NCBI RefSeq assembly: GCF_000720485.1
Contig: NZ_JOAX01000005.1
Location: 62,001-126,000 of the forward strand
DNA from: Streptomyces ochraceiscleroticus
GTDB lineage: Bacteria > Actinomycetota > Actinomycetes > Streptomycetales > Streptomycetaceae
DNA length: 64,000 nt
Reading direction: 5' to 3'
In this document: positions 34,024 to 43,652 of the stretch, in pieces
Position numbering within the stretch: position 1 is the stretch's first letter
Layout of the letters: each line of letters begins with the position of its first letter
Position numbers and translations under genes: made by a program
Notes under the pieces: model-generated
Told to the model about the DNA's origin: nothing
The model's database searches: none
The model's input: only the letters and a program-made list of their open reading frames with translations

Positions 34024-35267
34024 AGACGGTGGCCGTCGTCGGTGCCTCGCTCGCCGGACTCTTCGCCGCCCGCGCACTGCGCAAGCAGGGCTATGACGGA
34101 CGCCTCGTCCTCATCGGTGAGGAGGTCCACCGGCCCTACGACAGACCGCCGCTGTCGAAGGAGTTCCTCACCGGCAAGGTGGAGGAAGACGCACTCGCCC
34201 TTGAGGCGGACGGTGAGGAGCTTGATGCCGAGTGGGTTCTCGGAGCGCGAGCCGTCGGGCTGGACACCCGGGAGCGCTCGGTACGGCTCGCCGACGAGAG
34301 AGTGGTACGCGCGGACGGTGTGGTGATCGCCACGGGAGCCGCCGCGCGAAGGCTGCCCGGTAGCGACGGCCTGAGCGGCGTGCACGTACTGCGCACGCTC
34401 GACGATGCCCGTGCACTGCGGGACGACCTGACACGCGGCGGCCGACTGGTCGTCATCGGCGGCGGCTTCGTCGGTGCGGAAGTGGCCTCGACCGCCGCTG
34501 TTATGGGGTTGGATGTGACGTTTGTTGTGGGCGGTACCGCGCCGCTTGCCGGTCCGCTGGGGGCGGAAATGGCGGCGGGCGTCGCGGAGTTGCACGCCGA
34601 TCACGGCGTTCGGCTGGTGTGCGGTACCGGCGTGCGAGGGGTGGCAGGGAAGGGGGCGGCCCCGGCCGTGGTCCCCCTGGGCCTGAGGGGGGCGGCGGTG
34701 TCCGCAGGCGACGGTGCGCGGGGGAGGGTGGAAGCGGTACTGCTCGACGACGGCCGCAGCCTGCCTGCCGACATCGTCGTGGTGGGCATCGGCGCCAATC
34801 CCTGCACCGACTGGCTGGAGGGCTCGGGCGTCGCGCTCGACAACGGTGTGCGCTGCGGGGCCGACGGCATCACGAGCGTCCCGGGTGTCGTCGCGGTCGG
34901 TGACTGCGCAGCCTGGTACGACCCGGTGTTCGGCACCCATCGCCGGGTCGAGCACTGGACCGGCGCCAAGGAGCGCCCGGCGGCGGCCGTGGCCGCCCTG
35001 CTGTCCGGTGGCACCGCCCCCTCCGGTCCGGCCCGTCCGCCCTACTTCTGGTCCGATCAGTACGGAGTGAAGATCCAGTTCGCCGGGCACGCGGCGCGTG
35101 CCGACAGTGTGACCGTCGAGGACGGCAGCCCGGCCGACCGCGGTTTCCTCGCGGTCTACCGTCGCGCCGGAGACCCGGTTGCCGTACTGGGCGTGGACCG
35201 GACCAAGCTCTTCACACGCTGGCGCCGGCAGCTCGCCACCGCGGCGGCGCAGGGCGGAGCCGTATGA
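34020..35267 (+). CDS. FAD-dependent ferredoxin reductase
   Basis: 415 aa, ATG overlapping the ferredoxin stop (ATGA). FAD-binding VAVVGASLAGLFAARALR at the N-terminus, RPPLSKEFL loop, NAD-binding LVVIGGGFVGAEVASTA near residue 145, and the FAD-closing segment GVVAVGDCA. The C-terminal domain (PYFWSDQYGVKIQFAGHA) is that of ferredoxin reductases of bacterial dioxygenase systems. It would pass electrons from NAD(P)H to the adjacent Rieske ferredoxin. It contains a Gly/Ala-rich insertion around residues 215-240. Confidence 0.93.
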   Translation: MKTVAVVGASLAGLFAARALRKQGYDGRLVLIGEEVHRPYDRPPLSKEFLTGKVEEDALALEADGEELDAEWVLGARAVGLDTRERSVRLADERVVRADGVVIATGAAARRLPGSDGLSGVHVLRTLDDARALRDDLTRGGRLVVIGGGFVGAEVASTAAVMGLDVTFVVGGTAPLAGPLGAEMAAGVAELHADHGVRLVCGTGVRGVAGKGAAPAVVPLGLRGAAVSAGDGARGRVEAVLLDDGRSLPADIVVVGIGANPCTDWLEGSGVALDNGVRCGADGITSVPGVVAVGDCAAWYDPVFGTHRRVEHWTGAKERPAAAVAALLSGGTAPSGPARPPYFWSDQYGVKIQFAGHAARADSVTVEDGSPADRGFLAVYRRAGDPVAVLGVDRTKLFTRWRRQLATAAAQGGAV

Positions 35268-36193
35268 GCACCGCGACCCGGCAGAGCCAGGGAGCCCCCG
35301 CGTTGTATCCGCAAGGGCTTCCCCGGCCCACCCGGACCCTGGTCATGGGCATTGTGAACGTCACGCCCGACTCGTTCTCCGACGGCGGGCGGTGGTACGG
35401 ATCCGAGCAGGCCGTCGCGCACGGCCTCGCGCTGCTCGACGAGGGCGCGGACATCCTGGACGTGGGCGGTGAGTCGACCCGCCCCGGTGCGTTGCGTCCG
35501 TCGCCCGAGGAGGAGCTGCGGCGCGTACTGCCCGTCGTCCGCGAGCTCGCCGCCACAGGTGCGCCCATCAGTGTCGACACCATGCGGGCCGAGGTGGCCG
35601 CTCGCGCCATCGAGGCCGGCGCAACGCTGGTCAACGATGTCTCGGGCGGTCTCGCCGACCCCGCGATGCTGCCGCTGATGGCTCGGACCGGGATGCCGTA
35701 CGTGGCCATGCACTGGCGCGGGCACTCCGCCGGCATGCAGGCCAACGCCGTGTACGACGATGTGGTCATCGATGTGGTCGATGAGTTGCGGTTGCGGGTC
35801 GAGGCCGCTCTGCACGCCGGCATCTCGCCGGACCGCCTCATCCTGGATCCGGGGCTGGGATTCGCCAAGTCCCCTGAACACAACTGGCAGTTGCTGGGCC
35901 GGCTGCGGGAGGTCACCGCGCTCGGCCATCCGGTCCTCGTGGGCGCGGCCCGTAAGTCCTTCCTGGGGCAGTTGCTCGCGGACCCGCTGACAGGCATGCC
36001 CCGTCCGGCGGACCAGCGGGACGCGGCCACCTCCGCGGTGTCCGTCCTGGCCGCCACGCAGGGGGCCTGGTGCGTGCGTGTGCACGACGTCGCCTCGACG
36101 GCCGACGCGGTACGTGTGACCGCCCGCTGGGGCCACGAAGCGACTGCCGCGACGCTGCCGACTGCCGCGACGCTGCAGACGTCGCTGCTCTGA
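35264..36193 (+). CDS. folP: Dihydropteroate synthase (catabolic-operon copy)
   Basis: 309 aa; its ATG overlaps the reductase stop by 4 bp. All folate-synthesis motifs are present: GIVNVTPDSFSDGG, DVGGESTRPGA, ISVDTM, LVNDVSGG, DPGLGFAKSPEHN and ARKSFLGQLL (the last usually SRKSF). It joins p-aminobenzoate to dihydropterin pyrophosphate. Placement in an oxygenase electron-transfer operon suggests it enlarges the folate pool for one-carbon units from demethylation. It is probably a second copy beside the housekeeping folP. The C-terminus has a duplicated segment (TAATLPTAATLQTS). Confidence 0.92.
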   Translation: MSTATRQSQGAPALYPQGLPRPTRTLVMGIVNVTPDSFSDGGRWYGSEQAVAHGLALLDEGADILDVGGESTRPGALRPSPEEELRRVLPVVRELAATGAPISVDTMRAEVAARAIEAGATLVNDVSGGLADPAMLPLMARTGMPYVAMHWRGHSAGMQANAVYDDVVIDVVDELRLRVEAALHAGISPDRLILDPGLGFAKSPEHNWQLLGRLREVTALGHPVLVGAARKSFLGQLLADPLTGMPRPADQRDAATSAVSVLAATQGAWCVRVHDVASTADAVRVTARWGHEATAATLPTAATLQTSLL

Positions 36194-36198
36194 GAGCC

Positions 36199-36281
36199 GC
36201 CCCACGAGGACCGTCGAGCATGGTGCTCCGGCCGCTCGTGGGGCCGGCTGCTCGTGGGGTCGGCCGCTCGTGGGGCCCGGC
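36199..36281. terminator. Repeat-rich terminator between folP and iclR
   Basis: GCTCGTGGGG occurs three times at an exact 16-bp period (36234, 36250, 36266). An inverted copy, GCCCCACGAG, at 36199-36208 can pair with the first or third. Alternative hairpins of 10 bp therefore lie between the convergent genes. Confidence 0.55.
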
Positions 36282-36286
36282 GGACG

Positions 36287-37078
36287 TCAGCCCCGATAGC
36301 CCAAACGCCGGCTCAGCTCCTCCGCTCCTTCGACCAGTGCCGGTGCGAGCTCGTGCATGCGTTCCTCGGTGAGGCGGAAGGCCGGCCCCGAGGCGGTCAG
36401 TGCCGCGACGGTTTCGCCGTCGCGCGAGCGGACCGGAGCGGCAATGGCGTTCAGGCCCTCCTCGTACTCCTCCACGGTGAGGGCATAGCCCCGCTCCCGC
36501 GTCTCGGCCAGCGCTGCTTCCAGCTTCTTCCTGGACGTCAGCGTGCGGGGCGTCATGCGCGCGAGCCGGGCCCCGGCGAGGAGTTCGGACCGGCGCTCGG
36601 GGGAGAGGTGGGCCAGGAGGACCTTGCCGCTCGCTGTGGAGTGGAGCGGCGTCAGCCGGCCGACCCAGTTCTGCGCGGTGATGGCTGACGGGCCGCGTAC
36701 CTGATCGAGGTTGATCACGTAGTGGGACTCAAGCACGGCGATATTCATCGTCTCGCCCAGTTTTCCGGCGAGGCGTTCGCAGATCTTCCGGCCGTGCTTG
36801 GTGATGTCGATGCGCGCCGTCACCGCGCCGGCGAGGCGCACGATGCCGAAGCCGAGCCGGTACTTCCCGCGCTCGCTCTCCTGCTCGACCAGCCCACGCG
36901 CTTCCAGGGCGCCGAGCAGGCGGAACGCGGTGGACTTGTGCACACCGAGCGCCGCGGCCACGTCACTCACGCCTGCCTCGCCGTGCTGGGCCAGTAGCTC
37001 CAGCACGGAGACAGCCCGGTCGACGGACTGCACTCCGCCGCCGGAAGCGCCCGCGGGCTCAGTGCTGTCGTTGCTCAT
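36287..37078 (-). CDS. IclR family regulator 1 of the betaine regulon
   Basis: 263 aa from ATG37078 (MSNDSTEP). The winged helix, residues about 15-75, reads VQSVDRAVSVLELLAQ and LGVHKSTAFRLLGALEARG. The C-terminal effector domain has VRGPSAITAQNWVGRLTPLHSTASGK and ASGPAFRLTEERM. It is strikingly like the regulator at 53157 along its whole length. It lies 96 bp downstream of purU on the same strand and may be co-transcribed with it. A methylated amine or intermediate is the likely effector. Confidence 0.92.
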   Translation of the reverse strand: MSNDSTEPAGASGGGVQSVDRAVSVLELLAQHGEAGVSDVAAALGVHKSTAFRLLGALEARGLVEQESERGKYRLGFGIVRLAGAVTARIDITKHGRKICERLAGKLGETMNIAVLESHYVINLDQVRGPSAITAQNWVGRLTPLHSTASGKVLLAHLSPERRSELLAGARLARMTPRTLTSRKKLEAALAETRERGYALTVEEYEEGLNAIAAPVRSRDGETVAALTASGPAFRLTEERMHELAPALVEGAEELSRRLGYRG

Positions 37079-37174
37079 GGCGGAACTATAGGGGCATTGG
37101 TCAGCGAGGCCGGTGACCAGGAAAGTCGTCGGCGGGCGTCCTGCGAGGACGCCCACGGAAGTGAGGCCAAGGGG

Positions 37175-38047
37175 TCAGCGAAGGACGACCGTGCGGTTGC
37201 CGTTGATCATGATCCGGCTCTCGCTGTGCCACTCCACGGCCCGGGCGAGAACCTGTGCCTCGACATCACGGCCGAGGGTGACCAGGGTGTCGGGGCTCTG
37301 AGAATGGTCCACGCGGACGACGCCCTGCTCGATGATGGGGCCCTCGTCGAGGTCCGGGGTGACGTAGTGCGCCGTGGCGCCGACGAGCTTGACGCCGCGC
37401 TCGTGCGCCTGGTTGTACGGCCGTGCGCCCTTGAAGCTCGGCAGGAACGAGTGGTGAATGTTGATCGCCCGGCCTTCGAGCTGCTTGCACAGATCGTTCG
37501 ACAGGATCTGCATGTAGCGGGCGAGGACCACCAGGTCGACGTTGAGTTCGTCGACCAGTTCCAGCAGCCGCGCCTCCGCCTCGGGCTTCGTCTCCCGTGT
37601 CACGGGGATGTGGTGGAACGGGATCCCGTGGCTCTCCGCGAGCGGTTCGAAGTCCCGGTGGTTGGAGACGATCGCCGGCACCTCGATGTTGAGTGCGCCG
37701 GTGCTGCGCCGGAAGAGCAGGTCGTTCAGGCAGTGGCCGAACTTCGACACCATGATCAGCGTCCGGGTCGGAGTCGACGCGTCGTACAGGTTCCAGGAGA
37801 TCCGGTACGCCTCCGCCACGGGTGCGAAGCCGGAGCGCAGGTCTTCCAGCGAGATGTCCGGGTCCGGGACGTCGAAGCGCATGCGCAGGAAGAAGTGGCC
37901 CTGCAGCCGGTCGTCGAACTGCTGGCTCTCCTGGATGTTCCCGGAGTACTGGACGACGAAGCCGGTGACGGCGTGGACCAGGCCGGAACGGTCGGGGCAC
38001 GAGACGGTGAGGATGAACTCGCGGTCGGGCTGCGGTCGAGCGGACAC
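37175..38047 (-). CDS. purU: Formyltetrahydrofolate deformylase PurU
   Basis: 290 aa, GTG start with GGGAGG 5 nt upstream. An N-terminal ACT domain (ILTVSCPDRSGLVHAVTGF) is followed by the formyl-transferase-like hydrolase domain, with catalytic INIHHSFLPSFKGA and GATAHYVTPDLDEGPII. It hydrolyses 10-formyl-THF to formate and THF, freeing folate when one-carbon units are in excess. Its promoter carries the same two boxes as the dimethylglycine oxidase operon, so it is induced with demethylation. It is read divergently from that operon. Confidence 0.95.
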   Translation of the reverse strand: MSARPQPDREFILTVSCPDRSGLVHAVTGFVVQYSGNIQESQQFDDRLQGHFFLRMRFDVPDPDISLEDLRSGFAPVAEAYRISWNLYDASTPTRTLIMVSKFGHCLNDLLFRRSTGALNIEVPAIVSNHRDFEPLAESHGIPFHHIPVTRETKPEAEARLLELVDELNVDLVVLARYMQILSNDLCKQLEGRAINIHHSFLPSFKGARPYNQAHERGVKLVGATAHYVTPDLDEGPIIEQGVVRVDHSQSPDTLVTLGRDVEAQVLARAVEWHSESRIMINGNRTVVLR

Positions 38048-38072
38048 TGAGACCTCCCAAGAGGGTGCGCAT

Positions 38073-38128
38073 TACGCAACAGCATGTCTGATACGCAACA
38101 TGGTCCGGGCGGGACGGCCTGCGGTCAA
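38073..38128 (-). promoter_or_regulatory. purU promoter with two GTTGCGTA boxes
   Basis: On the minus strand: TTGACC (38128-38123), 17-bp spacer, GACCAT (38105-38100), then GTTGCGTA at 38099-38092 and 38080-38073, exactly 19 bp apart. The first box abuts the -10, which fits repression by blocking polymerase. Confidence 0.75.
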
Positions 38129-38234
38129 GGGCTCTCATCGACCTTGTTCGGCGGGGAGTTGTGACGGCGGGCCCGCCAGTCGCCCGCTCTCCGGGCCGCC
38201 GAGCGGTGCGCTCTCCACACCCTGAGATCACCTC

Positions 38235-38301
38235 TTGACACGGGTCTGAGCGGACTGCACTGTGTGTTGCGCAACCCGATGCGCGTTGCGCATGAAGCAA
38301 C
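38235..38301 (+). promoter_or_regulatory. Dimethylglycine oxidase promoter with two GTTGCGCA boxes
   Basis: TTGACA (38235-38240), 17-bp spacer, CACTGT (38258-38263), then GTTGCGCA at 38266 and 38285 (19 bp apart). The first is part of a perfect 10-bp palindrome GTTGCGCAAC, and a partial GCAAC follows at 38297. Same layout as purU and sdaA. Confidence 0.78.
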
Positions 38302-38322
38302 TTCTGATGGGAGGGTGTGACG

Positions 38323-40776
38323 ATGGCGGGACCGCGCGTGGTCATCATCGGTGCGGGTGTCGTGGGAGCGGCGCTGGCCGATGAGCTGTCCGTCCGGGGC
38401 TGGACCGAGGTGACGGTGGTAGACCAGGGGCCCCTGCCGGCCACCGGCGGATCGTCGTCACACGCTCCGGGCCTGGTGTTCCAGACCAACGCCTCGAAAG
38501 CCCTGACGGAGATGGCCCGTTACACGGTGGAGAAGTTCTCTTCGCTACAGGTGGCCGGGGAGCCGTGCTTCCTGCCGGTGGGAGGACTGGAGATCGCCAC
38601 GACACCGGAACGGCTGGCGGAGTTGCAACGCCGGCACGGCTGGGTGACGTCGTGGGGCGTCGAGGCGCGGCTGTTGGGCCCGGAGGAGTGCGTCCGGCTG
38701 CATCCGCTGGTGAACGCCGAGCGGGTACTGGGCGGCATGCTGATCCCGACCGACGGACTGGCGAAAGCGGTACTGGCGGTCGAGGCACAGCTCAAGGCGG
38801 CCGAGGACCGCGGAGTGCGCCTCCTGGGCGACCACGAGGTCCTGGACATCCGCACCGAGGACGACGGCACCGGCGGCGACCGGGTGACCTCCGTGGTCAC
38901 CGACCAGGGTGAGATCGCGGCGGACATCGTGGTGTGCTGTGCCGGCATCTGGGGGCCGAAGGTCGCCCGGATGGTGGGCATGGATCTTCCGCTGACCCCG
39001 CTCGCCCACCAACTGGCCTGGACGGGACCGGTGCCGGCGCTGGCGGGGCAGGACGAGGAGGCCGTCCGCCCGATCCTGCGCCACCAGGACGCCGACCTCT
39101 ACTACCGCGACCGCTTCGACCGACTGGGCATCGGCTACTACGGGCACCGCGCGATGCCGGTGTCGGCCGACGACATCCTCTCGGTGAACGAAGCGGAGGA
39201 GATGCCGTCCGTCCTGCGCTTCACCCCCGAGGATTTCGCCGACGCCTGGACCGAGACCCAGTCACTGCTCCCGGCGACGCAGGAGGCCAAGGTCGAGGAA
39301 GGCATCAACGGACTGTTCTCCTTCACCACCGACGGCATGCCACTGCTCGGCGAGTCGCCGCAGGTGAAGGGGTTCTGGGTGGCGGAAGCAGTGTGGGTGA
39401 CCCACTCCGCGGGCGTGGGCCGGGCCGTCGCCGAGTGGCTGGTGGACGGGTACTGCACCTCGTTCGACCTGCACGAATGCGACGTCAACCGGTTTGAACC
39501 GCACCAACTGGCCCCCGAGTACGTCCTGGCGCGCGACTGCCAGAACTTCGACGAGGTCTACGACATCCTCCACCCCCTCCAGCCGGCTGGTGCGCCGCGC
39601 CCCCTGCGCACCAGCCCCTTCCTGCCCCGCCAGCAGGAGCTCGGCGCGTACTTCCTGGAAGCATCGGGCTATGAGCGGCCCCAGTGGTACGCGGCCAATG
39701 AGCACCTGCTGGCGGGGCGGGAAATCCCCACGCCGAACGACTGGGCGGCCCGCTACTGGTCGCCGATCGTGGGCGCCGAGGCCCAGGCGACCCGCGAGGG
39801 CGTTGCGTTGTACGACATGACCGCACTGAAGCGGCTGGAGGTCACCGGCCGCGGCGCCGCGGCCTTCCTGCAGCACCTGACGACGGGGAACATCGACAAG
39901 TCGGTGGGCTCCGTCACGTACACACTGATGCTGGACGTGGACGGCGGGATTCGCAGCGATGTGACGATCGCCCGGCTGGGACGGAACCGCTTCCAGGTCG
40001 GCGCGAACGGCGCGCTCGACCTGGACTGGTTCAACCGGCATCTCCCGGCGGACGGATCCGTGGCGGTGCGCGACATCACCGCCGGCACCTGCTGTATCGG
40101 CCTGTGGGGGCCGAAGGCGCGCGAGGTGCTCCAGCCGCTGACCGACGCGGACTTCTCCAATGCCGGCCTGCGCTTCTTCCGCGCGAAGGAGGCGTACATC
40201 GGCTCCGTCCCCGTCACCGCGATGCGGCTGTCCTACGTCGGCGAGCTCGGCTGGGAGCTGTACACCACCGCCGACATGGGCCTGAAGCTCTGGGACACGC
40301 TCTGGGAGGCGGCCCGGCCGTACGGCGGCATCGCGGCCGGCCGGGGCGCGTTCAACAGCCTGCGGCTGGAGAAGGGTTACCGGTCCTTCGGCACCGACAT
40401 GACCTTCGAGCACGACCCGTACGAAGCCGGCGTCGGCTTCGCGGTCAAGATGGACAAGGGCGACTTCCTCGGCCGCGAAGCGCTGCAGCAGCGCGCCGAG
40501 CGGGTGCGGCGCCGCCTGGCCTGCCTGACCATCGACGACCCCACTGCCGTGGTGATGGGCAAGGAACCGGTCCACGACGGGGACTGCGCCGTCGGTTATG
40601 TCACCAGCGCCGCGTACGGATACACGATCGGCAAGGGCATCGCCTACGCCTGGCTGCCCGCGGAGCTGGCCACTCCCGGTCGCACCCTGCACATCGGCTA
40701 CTTCGACCAGGCCATCCCGGCGGTCGTCACCGAGGAACCGCTGTTCGACCCGAAAATGCAGCGCCTTCGCGGCTAG
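38323..40776 (+). CDS. Dimethylglycine oxidase (FAD/THF-dependent)
   Basis: 817 aa from ATG38323 (GGGAGGG 7 nt upstream). The N-terminal FAD domain ([17 protein letters not shown]) has [14 protein letters not shown]; His47 there is the probable covalent flavin attachment, by analogy with Arthrobacter dimethylglycine oxidase. The C-terminal GcvT-like half (from about residue 430; [39 protein letters not shown]) binds tetrahydrofolate. The enzyme converts dimethylglycine to sarcosine with O2 and loads the methylene on THF. Length and domain order match the known oxidase throughout, ending [10 protein letters not shown]. First gene of an operon with folD and the Rieske oxygenase. Confidence 0.93.
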   Translation: MAGPRVVIIGAGVVGAALADELSVRGWTEVTVVDQGPLPATGGSSSHAPGLVFQTNASKALTEMARYTVEKFSSLQVAGEPCFLPVGGLEIATTPERLAELQRRHGWVTSWGVEARLLGPEECVRLHPLVNAERVLGGMLIPTDGLAKAVLAVEAQLKAAEDRGVRLLGDHEVLDIRTEDDGTGGDRVTSVVTDQGEIAADIVVCCAGIWGPKVARMVGMDLPLTPLAHQLAWTGPVPALAGQDEEAVRPILRHQDADLYYRDRFDRLGIGYYGHRAMPVSADDILSVNEAEEMPSVLRFTPEDFADAWTETQSLLPATQEAKVEEGINGLFSFTTDGMPLLGESPQVKGFWVAEAVWVTHSAGVGRAVAEWLVDGYCTSFDLHECDVNRFEPHQLAPEYVLARDCQNFDEVYDILHPLQPAGAPRPLRTSPFLPRQQELGAYFLEASGYERPQWYAANEHLLAGREIPTPNDWAARYWSPIVGAEAQATREGVALYDMTALKRLEVTGRGAAAFLQHLTTGNIDKSVGSVTYTLMLDVDGGIRSDVTIARLGRNRFQVGANGALDLDWFNRHLPADGSVAVRDITAGTCCIGLWGPKAREVLQPLTDADFSNAGLRFFRAKEAYIGSVPVTAMRLSYVGELGWELYTTADMGLKLWDTLWEAARPYGGIAAGRGAFNSLRLEKGYRSFGTDMTFEHDPYEAGVGFAVKMDKGDFLGREALQQRAERVRRRLACLTIDDPTAVVMGKEPVHDGDCAVGYVTSAAYGYTIGKGIAYAWLPAELATPGRTLHIGYFDQAIPAVVTEEPLFDPKMQRLRG

Positions 40777-40825
40777 GGCGCGTCCATCCAAGAAGCGGCT
40801 CTCGCGGCTGAAAAAGGGGAGAAAA

Positions 40826-41692
40826 ATGAGCGCGAACGTTCTTGACGGCCGTCGCACCGCGGCCGACATCCGGGCCGAACTCACCGTACGCGTCAATGCG
40901 TTGGCAGAACGCGGCGTCGTACCCGGTCTCGGCACGGTGCTGGTCGGTGACGACCCCGGCAGCCACGCGTACGTGGGCGGCAAGCACCGCGACTGCGCGC
41001 AGGTCGGGATCGCCTCGATCCGCCGTGAGCTGCCGGCCGACGCCACGCAGGAGCAGGTGGAACACGTCATCGACGAGCTCAACGCCGACCCCGCGTGCAC
41101 CGGCTACATCGTCCAGCTCCCCCTCCCGCGCGGGCTCGACGCCAACGCGGTACTGGAGCGGATGGACCCGGCGAAGGACGCCGACGGCCTGCACCCGGTC
41201 AGCCTGGGGCGGCTGGTCCTCGGCGTCGAGAGCCCGCTGCCCTGCACCCCGCGCGGCATCGTCGAGCTGCTGCGGCGCCACGACGTACCGCTCGCCGGAG
41301 CCCGGGTCTGCGTGATCGGCCGCGGTGTCACGGTCGGCCGGCCCATCGGCCTGCTGCTCACCCGCAGGTCGGAGAACGCAACGGTGACGTTGTGTCACAC
41401 CGGTACCAAGGGCCTGCCCTGGCACGTCCGCGAGGCGGATGTCGTCGTCGCGGCAGCCGGTTCCCCGGGCCTGATCACTCCGGACATGGTCCGGCCGGGC
41501 GCCGCCGTGCTGGACGTCGGCATCACCCGTACGGAAGAGGGCCTGCTCGGTGACGTGCATCCGGACGTCGCCGGGGTCGCCGGGTGGCTGGCACCGATGC
41601 CCGGCGGCGTCGGTCCCATGACACGGGCGATGCTGCTCGCCAATGTCGTCGAGGCGGCCGAACGCGCCGCCGGCCGACACGCTGCTGCGTGA
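40826..41692 (+). CDS. folD: Methylene-THF dehydrogenase/cyclohydrolase FolD (catabolic-operon copy)
   Basis: 288 aa from ATG40826 (GGGGAG upstream). Motifs are [22 protein letters not shown] (the usual catalytic YVxxK lysine region reads YVGGK), [31 protein letters not shown] and [15 protein letters not shown]. It oxidises 5,10-methylene-THF, the product of dimethylglycine oxidase just upstream, to 10-formyl-THF, which PurU can then hydrolyse. Probably additional to a housekeeping copy. Confidence 0.95.
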   Translation: MSANVLDGRRTAADIRAELTVRVNALAERGVVPGLGTVLVGDDPGSHAYVGGKHRDCAQVGIASIRRELPADATQEQVEHVIDELNADPACTGYIVQLPLPRGLDANAVLERMDPAKDADGLHPVSLGRLVLGVESPLPCTPRGIVELLRRHDVPLAGARVCVIGRGVTVGRPIGLLLTRRSENATVTLCHTGTKGLPWHVREADVVVAAAGSPGLITPDMVRPGAAVLDVGITRTEEGLLGDVHPDVAGVAGWLAPMPGGVGPMTRAMLLANVVEAAERAAGRHAAA

Positions 41693-41742
41693 CGGCACCT
41701 CCACTTTCTCCCTATCCAAGGCACTTCTCTTCGAGGTGAACC

Positions 41743-42864
41743 ATGACCATGACCGGACTGCCGGAGAGCCTGATCGCGACTCTCCCCGGTGACCACTACA
41801 CGGACCCGGAGATCTTCCGCCTCGAGCAGGAGCGCATCTTCGAATCGATGTGGTTCTGCGCGGCGCGCTCCGCGGATCTGGACAAGCCGGGTGCGTTCAA
41901 GACCGTGGACGTCGGGCGCGAGAGCGTCCTGCTGACCCGGTCGCGGGACAACTCCGTCCGGGCCTTCTTCAACGTGTGCCGGCACCGGGGCGCCAAGCTG
42001 TGCACGGAGGAGTCCGGCGAGGTGAAGCGGGCGTTCCAATGTCCGTACCACGCCTGGACCTACGACCTCACGGGCAAGCTCGTCGCGGCCCCGAACCTGA
42101 CGAAGATGCCGGACATCGGCCGGACCGAGTACGGCCTGGCGAACGTGGCGGTGCGCGAGTGGCTGGGCTATGTGTGGGTGTGCCTGGCCGAGAACCCGCC
42201 CTCGTTCGAGGAGTCGGTGATCCAGGATGTGGTGGCGCGCCTGGGCGACGCCGAGTCGATCGTCGGGTACGACATCGAGAACCTGGAGCTCGGCAAGCGG
42301 ATCGTCTACGACGTGCAGGCGAACTGGAAGCTCATCATCGAGAACTTCATGGAGTGCTACCACTGCGCGACGATCCACCCGGAACTGACCGAAGTACTGC
42401 CGGAGTTCGCCGACGGCTTCGCGGCCCAGTACTACGTGGGGCACGGCGCGGAGTTCGGCGAGGACGTGAAGGGCTTCACCGTTGACGGCTCGGAGGGCCT
42501 GGACCGCATTCCGGGTGTCTCGGAGGACCAGGACCGCCGGTACTACGCGATCACGGTGCGGCCGCAGGTGTTCATCAACCTGGTCCCCGACCATGTCATC
42601 TTCCACCGGATGTACCCGGTGGCGGCCGACCGCACGATCGTGGAGTGCGACTGGCTGTACCTTCCGCACGTCGTCGAGAGCGGCAAGGACGTCAGCCGGT
42701 CGGTGGAGCTCTTCGACCGGGTCAACCGCCAGGACTTCGACGCCTGCGAGCGCTGCCAGCCGGCGATGAGCTCCCGCCTGTACGCCAAGGGCGGCGTCCT
42801 GGTCCCGAGCGAGCACCACATCGGCGAGTTCCACGACTGGGTCCAGGGCCGCCTCGGCACCTGA
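41743..42864 (+). CDS. Rieske non-heme iron oxygenase, probable glycine betaine demethylase
   Basis: 373-aa oxygenase component. The Rieske cluster is C79-x-H81 (CRHRG) and C100-x2-H103 (CPYHAW). Mononuclear iron ligands His207 and His212 lie in ENFMECYHCATIHPEL, with an aspartate expected near the C-terminus (QDFDACERC). It resembles GbcA-type oxygenases that hydroxylate glycine betaine to dimethylglycine and formaldehyde. Operon partners folD and dimethylglycine oxidase support this. Electrons would come from the Rieske ferredoxin and reductase at 33658-35267, a three-component layout. Other N-methylated substrates such as proline betaine remain possible. Confidence 0.87.
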   Translation: MTMTGLPESLIATLPGDHYTDPEIFRLEQERIFESMWFCAARSADLDKPGAFKTVDVGRESVLLTRSRDNSVRAFFNVCRHRGAKLCTEESGEVKRAFQCPYHAWTYDLTGKLVAAPNLTKMPDIGRTEYGLANVAVREWLGYVWVCLAENPPSFEESVIQDVVARLGDAESIVGYDIENLELGKRIVYDVQANWKLIIENFMECYHCATIHPELTEVLPEFADGFAAQYYVGHGAEFGEDVKGFTVDGSEGLDRIPGVSEDQDRRYYAITVRPQVFINLVPDHVIFHRMYPVAADRTIVECDWLYLPHVVESGKDVSRSVELFDRVNRQDFDACERCQPAMSSRLYAKGGVLVPSEHHIGEFHDWVQGRLGT

Positions 42865-42877
42865 CACAACACGAGCA

Positions 42878-42922
42878 CGGATGCCGGGTGGTGAGCAGAC
42901 TCTGCTCACCACCCGGCATCCG
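42878..42922. terminator. Strong terminator after the oxygenase operon
   Basis: Perfect 20-bp stem (42878-42897 with 42903-42922; the left arm begins CGGATGCCGGG) and 5-nt loop GACTC, 13 bp after the Rieske oxygenase stop codon. Confidence 0.92.
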
Positions 42923-42941
42923 ACGTTGTGTCTGCGAGTAC

Positions 42942-42969
42942 TGCGCAGTCAGCACGACCTGACTGCGCA
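42942..42969. other. Second inverted repeat in the 42865-43181 spacer
   Basis: TGCGCAGTCAG and CTGACTGCGCA are exact 11-bp inverted arms around CACGAC. It follows the strong terminator and precedes the Hsp20 gene by 210 bp, so it may be a second terminator or an operator. No heat-shock (HAIR-type) element was evident in the rest of this spacer. Confidence 0.5.
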
Positions 42970-43181
42970 TTGGTGCGGCAGTGGACGACTCGTCGGAACG
43001 GCTGGGCCCCCGGTGATCGCATCCCCTTGGGTGCCGGCGGGCTTGTCCGGGGAAGAGATGGCCGGATCTGTGGGGAGTGGGTATGCCCCGCAGGGACACC
43101 CGCACTGCAACAGTCTTCTGGCCGCGTTCGCTGTCCCGGCGGAGACATTCGCGGCCTGGCCAAAAGGCATGAGGAGAAGCG

Positions 43182-43652
43182 ATGAATCTTCCGATGCGGC
43201 GTGCCGGTGGTGGTCTGGAGCAGCGGCAAGGAGGAGGGCTTTCCGCCTGGGATCCTTTCACCGAGTTCGAGAACTTGTGGAATCAGATGGGCCAGCTTTT
43301 CGGGCGAACCGTGAGCCCCGTTGGCCGCGAGGGCACCTGGATGCCGACAGTCGAGGAGGAAGAGCTCGACGACGCCTATCTGGTGCGAGCCGAACTGCCG
43401 GGCGTTCCTCAGCAGAACGTGAACGTGGAGGTGGATGACAACGAGCTGCAGATCACGGGAGAGATCTCCGAAGAGCAGCAGGGGAACGTACTGTCGCGCC
43501 GCACTGGCAGGTTCTTCTACCGCACCAGCCTGCCCGGTGGCATCGACAGCGAGCGGACCGAGGCCGATTTGACCGATGGCATCCTGCGGGTTCGCCTGCC
43601 CAAGTCGGGTACGTCCCAGCGGCGCCGTATCGCACTCGGCGGCAAGGACTAG
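43182..43652 (+). CDS. Small heat shock protein, Hsp20/alpha-crystallin family
   Basis: 156 aa, ribosome site GAGGAGAAG. N-terminal DPFTEFENLWNQMGQLF, then the alpha-crystallin domain with DAYLVRAELPGVPQQNVNVEVDD, ELQITGEISEE and the DGILRVRLPK strand. It is an ATP-independent holdase that oligomerises and protects unfolding proteins. It is followed by another stress gene on the same strand (216-bp gap). Confidence 0.93.
   Translation: MNLPMRRAGGGLEQRQGGGLSAWDPFTEFENLWNQMGQLFGRTVSPVGREGTWMPTVEEEELDDAYLVRAELPGVPQQNVNVEVDDNELQITGEISEEQQGNVLSRRTGRFFYRTSLPGGIDSERTEADLTDGILRVRLPKSGTSQRRRIALGGKD

Noticed and set aside
36142..36177. Duplicated 17-18-bp segment in the folP 3' end as a mobile element scar
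   Set aside because: It is an in-frame coding duplication (TAATLP/TAATLQ) without inverted ends or target-site repeats.
38323..40776. Sarcosine dehydrogenase or plain glycine-cleavage T protein
   Set aside because: Length, covalent-FAD region and C-terminal sequence follow dimethylglycine oxidase throughout; GcvT alone would be half the size.
41743..42864. Aromatic-ring dioxygenase assignment for the Rieske oxygenase
   Set aside because: There is no small beta subunit and no aromatic catabolic genes; operon partners dimethylglycine oxidase and folD favour an N-demethylating oxygenase.
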